This document shows, in pieces, positions 1 to 7,410 of a stretch of 15,292 nt of DNA; positions within the stretch are counted from its first letter, which is position 1; each line of letters opens with the position of its first letter. The notes under the pieces were generated by a model. The model was not told the DNA's origin. It made no database searches and saw only the letters and a program-made list of their open reading frames with translations. The DNA is taken from contig JAICKZ010000036.1 of NCBI GenBank assembly GCA_025927665.1, positions 1 to 15,292 on the forward strand, in the 5' to 3' direction. The stretch is from Steroidobacteraceae bacterium (GTDB lineage Bacteria > Pseudomonadota > Gammaproteobacteria > Steroidobacterales > Steroidobacteraceae). A program made the position numbers and the translations under genes.

Positions 1-1
1 G

Positions 2-562
2 TGGTTCTTTTTAGGAGAATTGCTGACCACTCTTCCTTTACCCGTTGATACGCCTGCAAGCAATCATTGCGGCACCTGCACTGCATGCATCGATGTTTGT
101 CCAACTCAAGCTATAGTTGCGCCTTACACAGTGGATGCACGTCGGTGTATTTCGTATCTCACTATTGAGTTGCGCGGTTCAATTCCAGAAGAATTCCGTA
201 CTGCCATCGGCAATCGCATTTATGGTTGTGACGATTGTCAACTGTTTTGCCCTTGGAACAAATTTGCCAAAGCATCTAACGAACCAGACTTCACACCACG
301 CAATCGTCTGGATACCTTGTCGTTACTTGAATTGTTTGCATGGAGCGAAGAAGAATTCTTAAAACGCACCGAAGGCAGTGCTATTCGCCGCATCGGTTAC
401 GAATGCTGGTTAAGGAATATCGCAGTCGCACTGGGCAATGCACCGCGATCAGAGAAAGTGATTGCAGCGCTTAACGGCCGACTGAATCATGACTCCGCGA
501 TGGTACGTGAACATGTACACTGGGCGTTGCAAAAACATTTAAATGCTCATGCAACGCCTTGA
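2..562 (+). CDS. queG: Epoxyqueuosine reductase QueG, 3' part (5' end outside window)
   Basis: QueG is a cytoplasmic cobalamin and iron-sulfur enzyme that reduces epoxyqueuosine to queuosine in the wobble position of tRNAs with GUN anticodons. The reading frame is open from base 2 and begins WFFLGELL, which matches the middle of QueG proteins just before the ferredoxin-like part, so the TTG at 20 is internal and not a start. Visible motifs are HCGTCTACIDVCP, a later lone Cys (RRC), then CDDCQLFCPWN; these supply the cysteines for two [4Fe-4S] clusters. The last 90 or so residues are helical and HEAT-like (IRRIGYECWLRN, then VREHVHWALQKHL), as in the QueG C-terminal domain that contacts tRNA. 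The stop is TGA at 560-562. About 187 codons are present out of roughly 350-380 usual for the family; the cobalamin-binding N-terminal part is missing only because the window starts here. Confidence 0.93.
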   Translation, partial: WFFLGELLTTLPLPVDTPASNHCGTCTACIDVCPTQAIVAPYTVDARRCISYLTIELRGSIPEEFRTAIGNRIYGCDDCQLFCPWNKFAKASNEPDFTPRNRLDTLSLLELFAWSEEEFLKRTEGSAIRRIGYECWLRNIAVALGNAPRSEKVIAALNGRLNHDSAMVREHVHWALQKHLNAHATP

Positions 563-621
563 AATTTTTACATCGTACTCAGTACAACTTTACAGGATTG
601 GTAAATCTTGGCCCACAACAC

Positions 622-645
622 GGGTTACTGGTTATGGTGTAACCC
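622..645. repeat. 7-bp perfect inverted repeat downstream of queG
   Basis: GGGTTAC (622-628) and GTAACCC (639-645) are perfect complements around a 10-base loop, 60 bp after the queG stop. No T-run follows on either strand, so it is not a classical intrinsic terminator. It lies between the convergent ends of queG and the small minus-strand gene at 678-797, so it could mark a transcript end or bind a protein. The function is unknown. Confidence 0.4.
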
Positions 646-677
646 AATCACTAAATCCGAATACTCACATCTGCAGA

Positions 678-797
678 TCACATCGGTTGATGAGAAGGAC
701 GATTGAGTTTCTTTTCTTTTTTCGCAGCGCGCTTTTCATCTAGCGTTTTGGTTGGTTTTTTCTTCTCTTGTTTCTTTTGATTCATGCCTTTGCTCAT
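678..797 (-). CDS. Small lysine-rich protein, 39 aa, unknown function
   Basis: This is a minus-strand ORF of 39 codons from ATG at 797 to TGA at 678-680. It starts MSKGMNQKKQEKKK, continues PTKTLDEKRAAKKEKK and ends LNRPSHQPM. GGAG at 804-807 sits 6 bases before the ATG, one of the better ribosome sites in the window. Of the 39 residues, 15 are Lys or Arg, there is no cysteine or hydrophobic stretch, and the protein would be strongly basic and soluble, perhaps nucleic-acid binding. From memory, short hypothetical proteins of the form MSKGxxxKKxxKKxPxKTxxEKRAAKK occur in beta- and gammaproteobacteria, which supports a real gene, but I know of no assigned function. It faces queG tail to tail and has its own 155-bp upstream region, so it is probably transcribed alone. 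Low-complexity composition is the main reason for doubt. Confidence 0.7.
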   Translation of the reverse strand: MSKGMNQKKQEKKKPTKTLDEKRAAKKEKKLNRPSHQPM

Positions 798-952
798 GTC
801 GCTCTCCAGAAGTAAAATTGGTTTCGAATACATTTAACAGATTGATGGGTTCATTCCAACCACATCACCACAACAACTCACGCTAGACTGATCTAACTCA
901 ATAGTATGTTCAGCACATCAATCGATCCCGCGACCAATCAGTTCCTGTGCTA

Positions 953-1798
953 TTACTTCCTTCCGCTCATTTTAAACTGACCACTCTTTTCCATTTTCTT
1001 AGACACAAAGTCCACAGCCGACTTAAAGTCAGTAGTACTTTTTAGTTCAGGCTTTTTTGCTGCTACTAGTTTTAGATCCATCTGTGCGTCAGCAAAATTT
1101 CCCAATCCCGCATTGGCCTTTGCCACCGCATACATAAAATATTGATCGTCGGTTACGCTTCTTCGCAATCCCATTGCATTTTCAGCGGCATCATAGGCAT
1201 CTTGATAACGATCCACTTCAGCATAACTGATTGTCAGATTCCGATAAATACCGGCCTTCGAGTTGAAGGACTTTCCCAGCTTCAACGCACTTTCCAGGAT
1301 TTCAATTGCCTGCTCATGGTGAGCAAGTAATGTTTCAATGCCACCTAGCAAGCCATAGACTTCCACATGATCGGGATGCTGTTTCATCAGCCTCTGCAGA
1401 TTCTTTTCAATACGCTCCAAATGGGCGGTATCTGCGCTGTTTGAACGAGTCAATTCAGTAGTTTCAATCAGTACCTTCGCAATCTCAACCAGGAAATCGT
1501 ATTGGGATTTTTTGTGTTCTACGGGTTGTAACGCTACCCTGGCCTTTTCAGGCTGATCAAGAAGATAATAAACAAACGCCAGCCTTGCCTCATAGGTTAC
1601 TGTCCCTTGGCATTTTCCACCGTATCCTTCCCAACGCTCCAGCAAGCCGCTGTAATCTGGTTGGTCTTTATCAGCGAACATTGCTGACTGTGTAAGCCAT
1701 TCCCGCTCACACCAACTCGCCGTATCCTCAGCCGCTTCCGTCGTCACACAAGCCCCACTCATCACCAGAATCAATCCGCTATAAATAAATCTTTTCAT
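953..1798 (-). CDS. Exported TPR-repeat protein
   Basis: This is a predicted envelope protein of about 281 residues, function unknown. The chosen start (ATG at 1798) gives MKRFIYSGLILVMSGAC, a typical signal peptide with basic N-terminus and hydrophobic core; an in-frame ATG at 1810 would add only MCKI and neither start has a strong ribosome site. Cys17 in SGAC is a poor lipobox, so it may be a lipoprotein or be cut by signal peptidase I near TEA-A. The middle and C-terminal parts contain helix pairs of TPR type: HPDHVEVYGLLGGIETLLAH, then AIEILESALKLG, IYRNLTISYAEVDRYQDAYD with AAENAMGL, and VAKANAGLGNFADAQMDLKL. TPRs mediate protein-protein contacts, often in envelope assembly. The gene stands alone, 145 bp downstream of panC's end region on the same strand but after a 201-bp spacer, so it is probably not part of the pan operon. 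Confidence 0.75.
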   Translation of the reverse strand: MKRFIYSGLILVMSGACVTTEAAEDTASWCEREWLTQSAMFADKDQPDYSGLLERWEGYGGKCQGTVTYEARLAFVYYLLDQPEKARVALQPVEHKKSQYDFLVEIAKVLIETTELTRSNSADTAHLERIEKNLQRLMKQHPDHVEVYGLLGGIETLLAHHEQAIEILESALKLGKSFNSKAGIYRNLTISYAEVDRYQDAYDAAENAMGLRRSVTDDQYFMYAVAKANAGLGNFADAQMDLKLVAAKKPELKSTTDFKSAVDFVSKKMEKSGQFKMSGRK

Positions 1799-2011
1799 GA
1801 TCTTGCACATCCATCAACAGGTGCCAATCAATCACCGACCCACTACTCAATCGCCCGATCCAGCAATGTTGTTCAATTACTTTATAAAAATGAGCTTCCA
1901 AATCTCAATGTATTCTCGTCCATAGCTCTCGTAGCGCATTTCTGTGCAGTCACAATTTACAATTTTTCCCACATTTTCTTTTCTAGTCGTAACTTCGACG
2001 TACCTGCCAAA

Positions 2012-2866
2012 CTACAAATTCACACGCACATTATCAATCAATCTTGAACGACCCAGGCGTGCTGCGGTCAATATCACCAATTCAATTGATCTATCATCGG
2101 GCACTTGCAAACTATTGGCATCACGAATGGATACGTAATCGGGTTTGAACCCAGTTTGTATCAATTGTTCCGCAGCGATGAGTTCAAGCTGTTGATAATC
2201 GCGACTGCCTTTTTGCAATTGTTCCTGTACCGAAGACAACACTGCAAATATCTTTGGTGCAATCTTACGCTGTTGTGCATCGAGATAACGATTGCGTGAA
2301 CTCATCGCGAGTCCATCTGCTTCACGTACTGTAGGAATACCAATCACTTCCAGTGGCAGACACAAATCAATGGCCATGCGCTTGATGATATGCAATTGCT
2401 GAAAATCCTTTTCGCCGAATACTGCAACATCGGGCAATACGATATTGAACAACTTCGCAACCACAGTGGCCACTCCTGCGAAATGTCCAGGTCGAAAAGC
2501 ACCGCACAAAATATCGGCAACTTCAGGCACATTAATAATGGTGTGATGCTTCATGCCCGCTGGATACATGTCAACCACTTCAGGCGCAAATAATAAATCT
2601 GCCTGGTATTGTTGCAACAAAGTACGATCTTCAATCGGCGTACGTGGATAAGCAGCAAAATCTTCATTGGGACCGAATTGCAAGGGATTGACAAAAATAC
2701 TAACGACTACACGATCTGCATGTTTGCGAGCATGGTTAACCAACGTGGCATGACCAGCATGTAAATTTCCCATGGTGGGAACCAATGCGATACGCAATCC
2801 ACGACGACGCCATTCGTAAATATGCTGGCGTAGATCACTTGGTCGTACTAGGGTTTCGATGCTCAA
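2012..2866 (-). CDS. panC: Pantoate--beta-alanine ligase (pantothenate synthetase)
   Basis: PanC joins pantoate and beta-alanine using ATP, through a pantoyl-adenylate intermediate, to make pantothenate (vitamin B5) in the cytosol. The 284-residue length is normal. Signatures are PTMGNLHAGH (about residues 30-39, the HIGH-type nucleotide loop), VVSIFVNPLQFGPNEDF (54-70), FGEKDFQQL (150-158) and the KMSKS-like MSSRNRYL (188-195), ending LGRSRLIDNVRVNL. The start is a TTG (2864-2866): the sequence before MSIETLVRP has no in-frame ATG or GTG, and the family N-terminus aligns well from here. The first 32 bases overlap the end of panB, so translation is probably coupled to panB; no clear Shine-Dalgarno is visible inside the overlap. 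It ends with TAG at 2012-2014. Confidence 0.96.
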   Translation of the reverse strand: MSIETLVRPSDLRQHIYEWRRRGLRIALVPTMGNLHAGHATLVNHARKHADRVVVSIFVNPLQFGPNEDFAAYPRTPIEDRTLLQQYQADLLFAPEVVDMYPAGMKHHTIINVPEVADILCGAFRPGHFAGVATVVAKLFNIVLPDVAVFGEKDFQQLHIIKRMAIDLCLPLEVIGIPTVREADGLAMSSRNRYLDAQQRKIAPKIFAVLSSVQEQLQKGSRDYQQLELIAAEQLIQTGFKPDYVSIRDANSLQVPDDRSIELVILTAARLGRSRLIDNVRVNL

Positions 2867-3725
2867 TGGCTTGACTCAAAGGAGAATTAGATAAGGGTAA
2901 GAAACAATGTTCTGGTGCGGGATAACTGCCAGAACGTACCGCAGTAACATAGTTTCTAAGCGCAGCCAGCGGGCTATCGGCGCCACTCATAAAATTTTTT
3001 GCAAATTTTGGCTTGGGTCCACTGGTAATATCGAGCACATCGTAAACCACCAGAATTTGTCCATCGGTATCGGGGCCGGCACCAATACCAATGACAGGTA
3101 CCTGTAATTCTTGAGTGATCTGCGCACCCAATGCAGCAGGAATGCATTCAAGTAATACAGCATCGGCGCCAGCTGATTCCAGTAACTTTGCCTCGCGACG
3201 CATTTGCTCTGCAGTTGCCTCATCACGGCCTTGCACACGAAAGCCACCTGCTTTGTGAACCGATTGTGGCTTCAAACCAAGATGCGCGCACACAGCAATA
3301 TCATGATTAGCAAGAAACTCGACAATGTCTGCTTGTGATGCACCACCTTCAAGTTTGACCATCTTCGCACCGCCCTCTTGCATCAAGCGAACGGCGTTGT
3401 TTAATGCTTGCTCACGTGATGCATAAGTCATAAAAGGCATATCAGCCATTAAGAACGGGCGATACAAACCGCGACTGACTGCTTTGCAATGATAAATAAC
3501 ATCTTCGAGTGTGACCGGCACGGTGGTGCCATGGCCTTGAATGACCATGCCCAAAGAATCACCCACCAACACCAGATCGGCATCGGCATCATCAATCAAT
3601 GCGGCGAAACTGGCATCGTATGCAGTGATGCAGGCGATCTTATGACCTTCTGCCTTCATCTTGTTCAGCACGCTGATATTCACCGGCGGGCGTTGCGCAT
3701 AACGTTCTTGCAGATGTGTATACAT
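2835..3725 (-). CDS. panB: 3-methyl-2-oxobutanoate hydroxymethyltransferase (ketopantoate synthase)
   Basis: PanB transfers a hydroxymethyl group from 5,10-methylene-tetrahydrofolate to 2-oxoisovalerate to form ketopantoate, the first committed step of pantothenate synthesis. The protein is 296 residues, slightly long because of an N-terminal extension (MYTHLQERYAQRPPVN). TIM-barrel landmarks are ITAYDASF (33-40), LVGDSLGM (53-60), MADMPFMTY (93-101), MVKLEGG (122-128), AHLGLKPQS (147-155), LLECIP with the catalytic-type Glu194, and VIGIGAG (211-217). The ATG at 3723-3725 is used; a TTG in the VLNK region would be a shorter alternative. It lies 80 bp downstream of folK and overlaps panC by 32 bases, so pcnB-folK-panB-panC is likely one transcription unit, possibly with an extra promoter in the folK-panB gap. 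Confidence 0.96.
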   Translation of the reverse strand: MYTHLQERYAQRPPVNISVLNKMKAEGHKIACITAYDASFAALIDDADADLVLVGDSLGMVIQGHGTTVPVTLEDVIYHCKAVSRGLYRPFLMADMPFMTYASREQALNNAVRLMQEGGAKMVKLEGGASQADIVEFLANHDIAVCAHLGLKPQSVHKAGGFRVQGRDEATAEQMRREAKLLESAGADAVLLECIPAALGAQITQELQVPVIGIGAGPDTDGQILVVYDVLDITSGPKPKFAKNFMSGADSPLAALRNYVTAVRSGSYPAPEHCFLPLSNSPLSQAIEHRNPSTTK

Positions 3726-3805
3726 AAGGTTTACCGAAGTCGTTAGTCTCGCAATAAGTCGATACGCACCTTAATTGGATAAGGTTTATTTAGCAACTAC
3801 TGCCC

Positions 3806-4300
3806 TTATTGCGGCAGCTTGATTAATCCGTCCATACTCAGCCGCATCGATATGCTGCTGGCGAGCCCATGACTTGGTATGACCAATGAAGGCGCAATCT
3901 CTGCCAGCGGCACTATTACAAAATTGCGTTTGTGCATTTCCGGATGTGGCAGCTGCAACGCTACAGCATCACTGCGTTGTTCACCATAAATCAATATGTC
4001 CAGATCAATCACTCGCGCGCCCCAGCGTTGTGTAGGCGGCAATTTCCCCATGCCTTGTTCCACTGATTGCAATGCTGTCAATAAATCCATTGCACTTAAC
4101 TGTGTCAACATAGCTACTACGGCGTTGATGAATCTTGGTTGATCCTGAGGACCTAAAGGCGCAGATTGATACAGCGATGATTGCAACACCACTCGAGTAT
4201 CACTTAAATTTACCAAATGCCGAATAGCCTGTTTTACCTGCGCAATGGGATCGTTGAGATTGCTACCCAAAGCAATATAAGCGGGCGTCCAAATATCCAT
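3806..4300 (-). CDS. folK: 2-amino-4-hydroxy-6-hydroxymethyldihydropteridine pyrophosphokinase (HPPK)
   Basis: FolK transfers pyrophosphate from ATP to 6-hydroxymethyl-7,8-dihydropterin, the step before dihydropteroate synthase in folate synthesis. Motifs are YIALGSNLNDP near the N-terminus, SSLYQSAPLGPQDQPRFINA in the substrate-binding part, and RWGARVIDLDILIYG with the two Mg-binding Asp of DLD; LPHPEMHKRNFVIVPLAEI completes the family pattern. About 164 residues is normal. I prefer the ATG at 4300 (MDIWTPAYIALGSN); a GTG two codons upstream (4306) is possible and would leave only 9 bases after the pcnB stop. No strong ribosome site is visible, so coupling to pcnB is likely. The folate product feeds the one-carbon donor used by PanB next door, which is a sensible neighbourhood and common in gammaproteobacteria. 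Confidence 0.95.
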   Translation of the reverse strand: MDIWTPAYIALGSNLNDPIAQVKQAIRHLVNLSDTRVVLQSSLYQSAPLGPQDQPRFINAVVAMLTQLSAMDLLTALQSVEQGMGKLPPTQRWGARVIDLDILIYGEQRSDAVALQLPHPEMHKRNFVIVPLAEIAPSLVIPSHGLASSISMRLSMDGLIKLPQ

Positions 4301-4315
4301 GATCACGTGCAGAAA

Positions 4316-5701
4316 TTATGGGGATGAAGATAGGCGACGCGGACTACGGCGGCGTTTTTTTCTTGCTGCAGGCAGATTGAGACCACCCGGAGTTTCAACT
4401 TTTTCAATACGCGCTTCGGGTGACATGGTTTGTATTTCGGTCCACCAATCGGCGACCTCTTGATCTACTTCACCCACTGCGGCACGTAGCAACAAGAAAT
4501 CGTAAGCAGCACGAAAACGTGGATGATCCAACACACGCAAGCTGCGTCTACCGCTGCGGTAATCAAACCTCGACTGTAGTGCCAGCACTTCGCGCGACGT
4601 TAAACTAAAACGCTTCGGTACAGCCACACGCCGGACGACACGGGAACATACATTATCAAATGCATCTTGAATAGCACCGAAATCTAGTTGTCCATTTTCT
4701 TGTGAACGCGCATGCAACATCGATTGCTTACGCACTGCAGGCCATAATAGCACTGCGAACAAAAATGCGGGCGTAACAGATTTATCCGCACGCACACGTT
4801 CGTCTGTATTGCTTAATCCCTGCTCCACCAAGCGTTGCGACGTTTCATCACTGCTCAATATATTTTCAAGATCGTTGAACAAGTGCGCAAGCAAGCCATA
4901 CTCACGCAACAGCATGAAGCTTTGTAGCCCACTGCCGGAAAGAAATAGTTTATTAACTTCATCAAACAAACGCGCCGCTGGCACGCTATCAATCATGTGT
5001 GCAAGCTTATTGATCGGTACGGCGGTGGCTGTATCGATCTTAAAATCCAGCTTGGCCGCAAAGCGAACCGCACGCAGCATACGCACAGGATCTTCGCGAT
5101 AACGCGTTTCAGGATCACCAATCAGTTTGAGAACACGTTCCTCTGCATCGGTAACACCATTGGCATAATCCCAAATCGAGTAATCGGCAATGTTGTAGTA
5201 CAACGCATTGGCAGTGAAATCACGTCGCCAGATATCTTCATCGATCGTGCCATACAAATTATCGCGCAAGATGCGGCCATGATTATCTGTGACCCGCCGC
5301 GAATCTTCATCGACACTGTTGTCTTCATCGACCACGGTATGTGCAGCACGGAACGTGGCAACTTCGATAATTTCCGGACCCACACGCACATGCGCAAGAT
5401 GGAAACGACGACCAATCAAGCGACAACTGCGAAACAAATCGCGCACTTGTTCAGGATGAGCATTAGTCACCACATCAAAATCTTTTGGCGTACGTCCCAG
5501 TAATAAATCGCGAACTGCGCCACCGACCAAAAACGCTTGATAACCCGCATCCTTAAGCCGATACAGCACTTTTAGCGCGGCAGGGGAAATGGCGCGACGT
5601 GAAACCGCATGTAATGCGCGTGGAATGACCACCGGACCGGACCGGTGAGTGGATGAATTGTCGGACTGAATACTACTCAATGATGAGTTCCGCTTGAGCA
5701 A
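4316..5701 (-). CDS. pcnB: Poly(A) polymerase I
   Basis: PcnB adds 3' poly(A) tails to RNAs and so promotes their decay. It belongs to the class II nucleotidyltransferase/CCA-adding superfamily. Landmarks are FLVGGAVRDLLLGRTPKDFD (about 57-76) with the metal-binding DFD at 74-76, the LIGRRFHLAHV segment (95-105), RRDFTANALYYN (159-170), and GDPETRYREDPVRMLRAVRF (195-214). The C-terminal tail is rich in Arg/Lys (ARKKRRRSPRRLSSSP), as in E. coli PcnB. At 461 residues it has the usual length. The start appears to be TTG at 5699-5701: an in-frame TAG lies seven codons upstream with no ATG or GTG between. E. coli pcnB is known to use a poor non-AUG start that keeps its level low, so this may be the same strategy. 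Between this gene and the tRNA is a 98-bp region that must hold both divergent promoters; a minus-strand TATACT (5741-5746) is a candidate -10. Confidence 0.95.
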   Translation of the reverse strand: MLKRNSSLSSIQSDNSSTHRSGPVVIPRALHAVSRRAISPAALKVLYRLKDAGYQAFLVGGAVRDLLLGRTPKDFDVVTNAHPEQVRDLFRSCRLIGRRFHLAHVRVGPEIIEVATFRAAHTVVDEDNSVDEDSRRVTDNHGRILRDNLYGTIDEDIWRRDFTANALYYNIADYSIWDYANGVTDAEERVLKLIGDPETRYREDPVRMLRAVRFAAKLDFKIDTATAVPINKLAHMIDSVPAARLFDEVNKLFLSGSGLQSFMLLREYGLLAHLFNDLENILSSDETSQRLVEQGLSNTDERVRADKSVTPAFLFAVLLWPAVRKQSMLHARSQENGQLDFGAIQDAFDNVCSRVVRRVAVPKRFSLTSREVLALQSRFDYRSGRRSLRVLDHPRFRAAYDFLLLRAAVGEVDQEVADWWTEIQTMSPEARIEKVETPGGLNLPAARKKRRRSPRRLSSSP

Positions 5702-5799
5702 TGGAAATGAGCCCGTATACTAGCGCATCTTGTAACTTCGAGTATAAGTTCCACGATCCTGCATAAAACGCTTAAGCTGCGATCAAGATTTTTTTCCTG

Positions 5800-5875
<76 letters not shown>

Positions 5876-6352
5876 TCTTTTCAAGCTTCTTAAACTTATC
5901 TTTTTTTCATACGCAAATATGCGCATCCGTTATTTATAATTTTAATTAGGACTTTAGTGCACGGTCGACATTGCTTTACTAAAACCGAACACATTGTAAT
6001 CAGATGCTCTCCGTACGTTCAAAGAGCTCGTATTGAAGCAGTTATCAAATACTCTAAAGCAAAGCCAATGGTCACGAAGATTTGTTTCGCATGAAGTTGG
6101 AGCAATTGTTAGATCAACAGCATCTTAAGACAGTTATGTTTTCTTCCGTCCCTTTTTGATGAGAATGTCTCTAATCGAATAACTCAAAAGAGCGAACTCC
6201 CATGAAGATGACGACTACGGCCTTATCGTTCAAAAAATACATCTGCGTGACACTTGCCTGTCCGCCCTCTATTCTAACGCTGGGAGAAACAGTGGCCAGT
6301 CTTAGCTCATTGAGATCGAAATCGTAGCGCTTCAAAGAAACGGATTGAAACA
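5876..6352. other. 477-bp region without a convincing gene; possibly decayed coding DNA
   Basis: AT-rich DNA between tRNA-Glu and the PanE-family gene. Several short open stretches occur and none is recognisable. A GTG ORF at 5957-6094 (45 aa, VHGRHCFTKTEHIVIRC at its start, AGGA five bases before the GTG) ends in a TGA that overlaps ATG of a 22-codon ORF at 6091-6159 (MKLEQLLDQQHLKTVM). Read in the second frame, GHEDLFRMKLEQLLDQQH faintly recalls the N-terminus of an IS5-type transposase, so this may be a frameshifted remnant, but I am not sure. On the minus strand a TTG ORF of 60 aa (6171-6353) reads RIEGGQASVTQMYF, then LNDKAVVVIFMGV; it is plausible as a beta-rich protein fragment, yet its TTG overlaps the ATG of the divergent gene. 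No tRNA 3'-end duplication or intact integrase was found. Confidence 0.4.
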
Positions 6353-7282
6353 ATGAAAATTATCATCGTTGGGGCAGGAGGCGTCGGAGGGTTGTTGGGA
6401 GGTCTTCTTGCTCGATCGGGGAATGATGTCACTCTAATTGCCAGAGGATCTCATGGTGAGGCCATCAGAAGAGATGGTTTGCATGTACGAAGTATTCTGG
6501 GTGATTTACATATCAATCCTGTTAGGGTCATAGAAAAAATTACTGACACACTCGATGCAGAACTGGCCATTTTTTGTGTGAAGACCTGGCAACTTAGGGT
6601 TGTGGCACAAGACCTTGTTCATGCGCTAAGTAGCGAATGTTTAATCCTACCGTTGGAAAATGGAGTTGAAGCGCCCGAGGAACTCGAAAAGCATTTCGCT
6701 CCGAAACAGGTGCTGAAGGGTTGTTGTCATATGATTACCTATATCGAAAAGCCGGGGCATATTCGGCATGCTGCTATTTCACCCAAAGTGCACTTTGGAT
6801 CGAGGTCAATAGCTGAAGAGAGATTGGTCGCCATAAAGGCTTGCCTAGATCAGGCCGGAGTTGAAACGAGTATTTCGGATGCCATTGATGTTCAAATTTG
6901 GGAAAAGTTTCTCTACATATGTTCCCTCGCCGGAGTAAGTGCTCTGACTCGACTGCCTGTTGGAAAAATTAGAGGCGTTCCCGAATGTCGCAATTTAATA
7001 TTGGCGGCAATGAGGGAAATCTTTGATTTGGCTAGGCTTAAAGGCATTGAACTGAATTCCAACATCTTCGAACGTATGATGGCCGAGATAGATAGCCTTC
7101 CCGCTGAGGCTACAACATCCCTTCAACGTGACCTCATGACTGGTAAACCCTCGGAGCTTAATGCCCTTTGCGGGGCAGTGGTTAGGCTCGCGCAGCCGCT
7201 ATCGATGGTTACTCCGATTCACTCTGTCATTTATGGAGCGCTACTTCCGACAGAGTACCAATCCAGGAAAGCATTGGTATAA
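6353..7282 (+). CDS. Ketopantoate reductase (PanE/ApbA) family dehydrogenase
   Basis: The family reduces ketopantoate to pantoate with NADPH, although many paralogs act on other 2-keto acids. The 309 residues start MKIIIVGAGGVGG, a Rossmann GxGxxG nucleotide-binding loop (7-12). They then show FCVKTWQ (74-80), LENGVE (101-106, usually QNGV in the family), the IWEKF segment with the catalytic-type Lys185, and SLQRDLMTGKPSELNAL (256-272), which carries the conserved Ser, Asp and Glu of the substrate site. ATG at 6353 has GGA 8 bases upstream. Arginine codons are striking: 12 of 19 are AGA or AGG, against about 2 of roughly 41 in imuB, which suggests a foreign origin. It converges with the LysR gene. 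Since panB and panC lie 2.6 kb away and no other panE is visible, it could fill the middle step, but E. coli IlvC-type enzymes can also do so; I leave the symbol blank. Confidence 0.85.
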   Translation: MKIIIVGAGGVGGLLGGLLARSGNDVTLIARGSHGEAIRRDGLHVRSILGDLHINPVRVIEKITDTLDAELAIFCVKTWQLRVVAQDLVHALSSECLILPLENGVEAPEELEKHFAPKQVLKGCCHMITYIEKPGHIRHAAISPKVHFGSRSIAEERLVAIKACLDQAGVETSISDAIDVQIWEKFLYICSLAGVSALTRLPVGKIRGVPECRNLILAAMREIFDLARLKGIELNSNIFERMMAEIDSLPAEATTSLQRDLMTGKPSELNALCGAVVRLAQPLSMVTPIHSVIYGALLPTEYQSRKALV

Positions 7283-7410
7283 GCGATACGGAAGCGCTAC
7301 CGAATACAAGAGAATTTCGTGTCGCGAAAAGCAGCTAAGAATAGGTAAACGTGGTGCGCCAACTAATGACTTGGTTCTGCACTGCAATTCTCCGGTTCTA
7401 TACTCGTGCA

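Noticed and set aside
543..743. 66-codon plus-strand ORF overlapping the end of queG
   Set aside because: No ribosome site or protein-like pattern, and it runs antisense over the better-supported lysine-rich gene at 678-797.
3724..3788. 10-bp direct repeat ATAAGGTTTA at 3724-3733 and 3779-3788, around the panB upstream region
   Set aside because: Short and AT-rich; no sign that it is more than a chance repeat or a small local duplication.
4997..5503. 168-codon plus-strand ORF antisense to pcnB
   Set aside because: It lies fully inside pcnB, whose motifs fit the family throughout; the antisense frame has no recognisable domain.
6278..6286. CGCTGGGAG, identical to 9 bases of the tRNA-Glu 3' part (5862-5870), as a possible attachment-site copy
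   Set aside because: The match does not extend to the TTCGAAT or GCCA parts, and a 9-base match in this much sequence is not rare.
7311..7330. Hairpin TTTCG-TGTCG-CGAAA as a bidirectional terminator between the PanE-like and LysR genes
   Set aside because: Only five pairs and no T-run beyond the arm; too weak to call.
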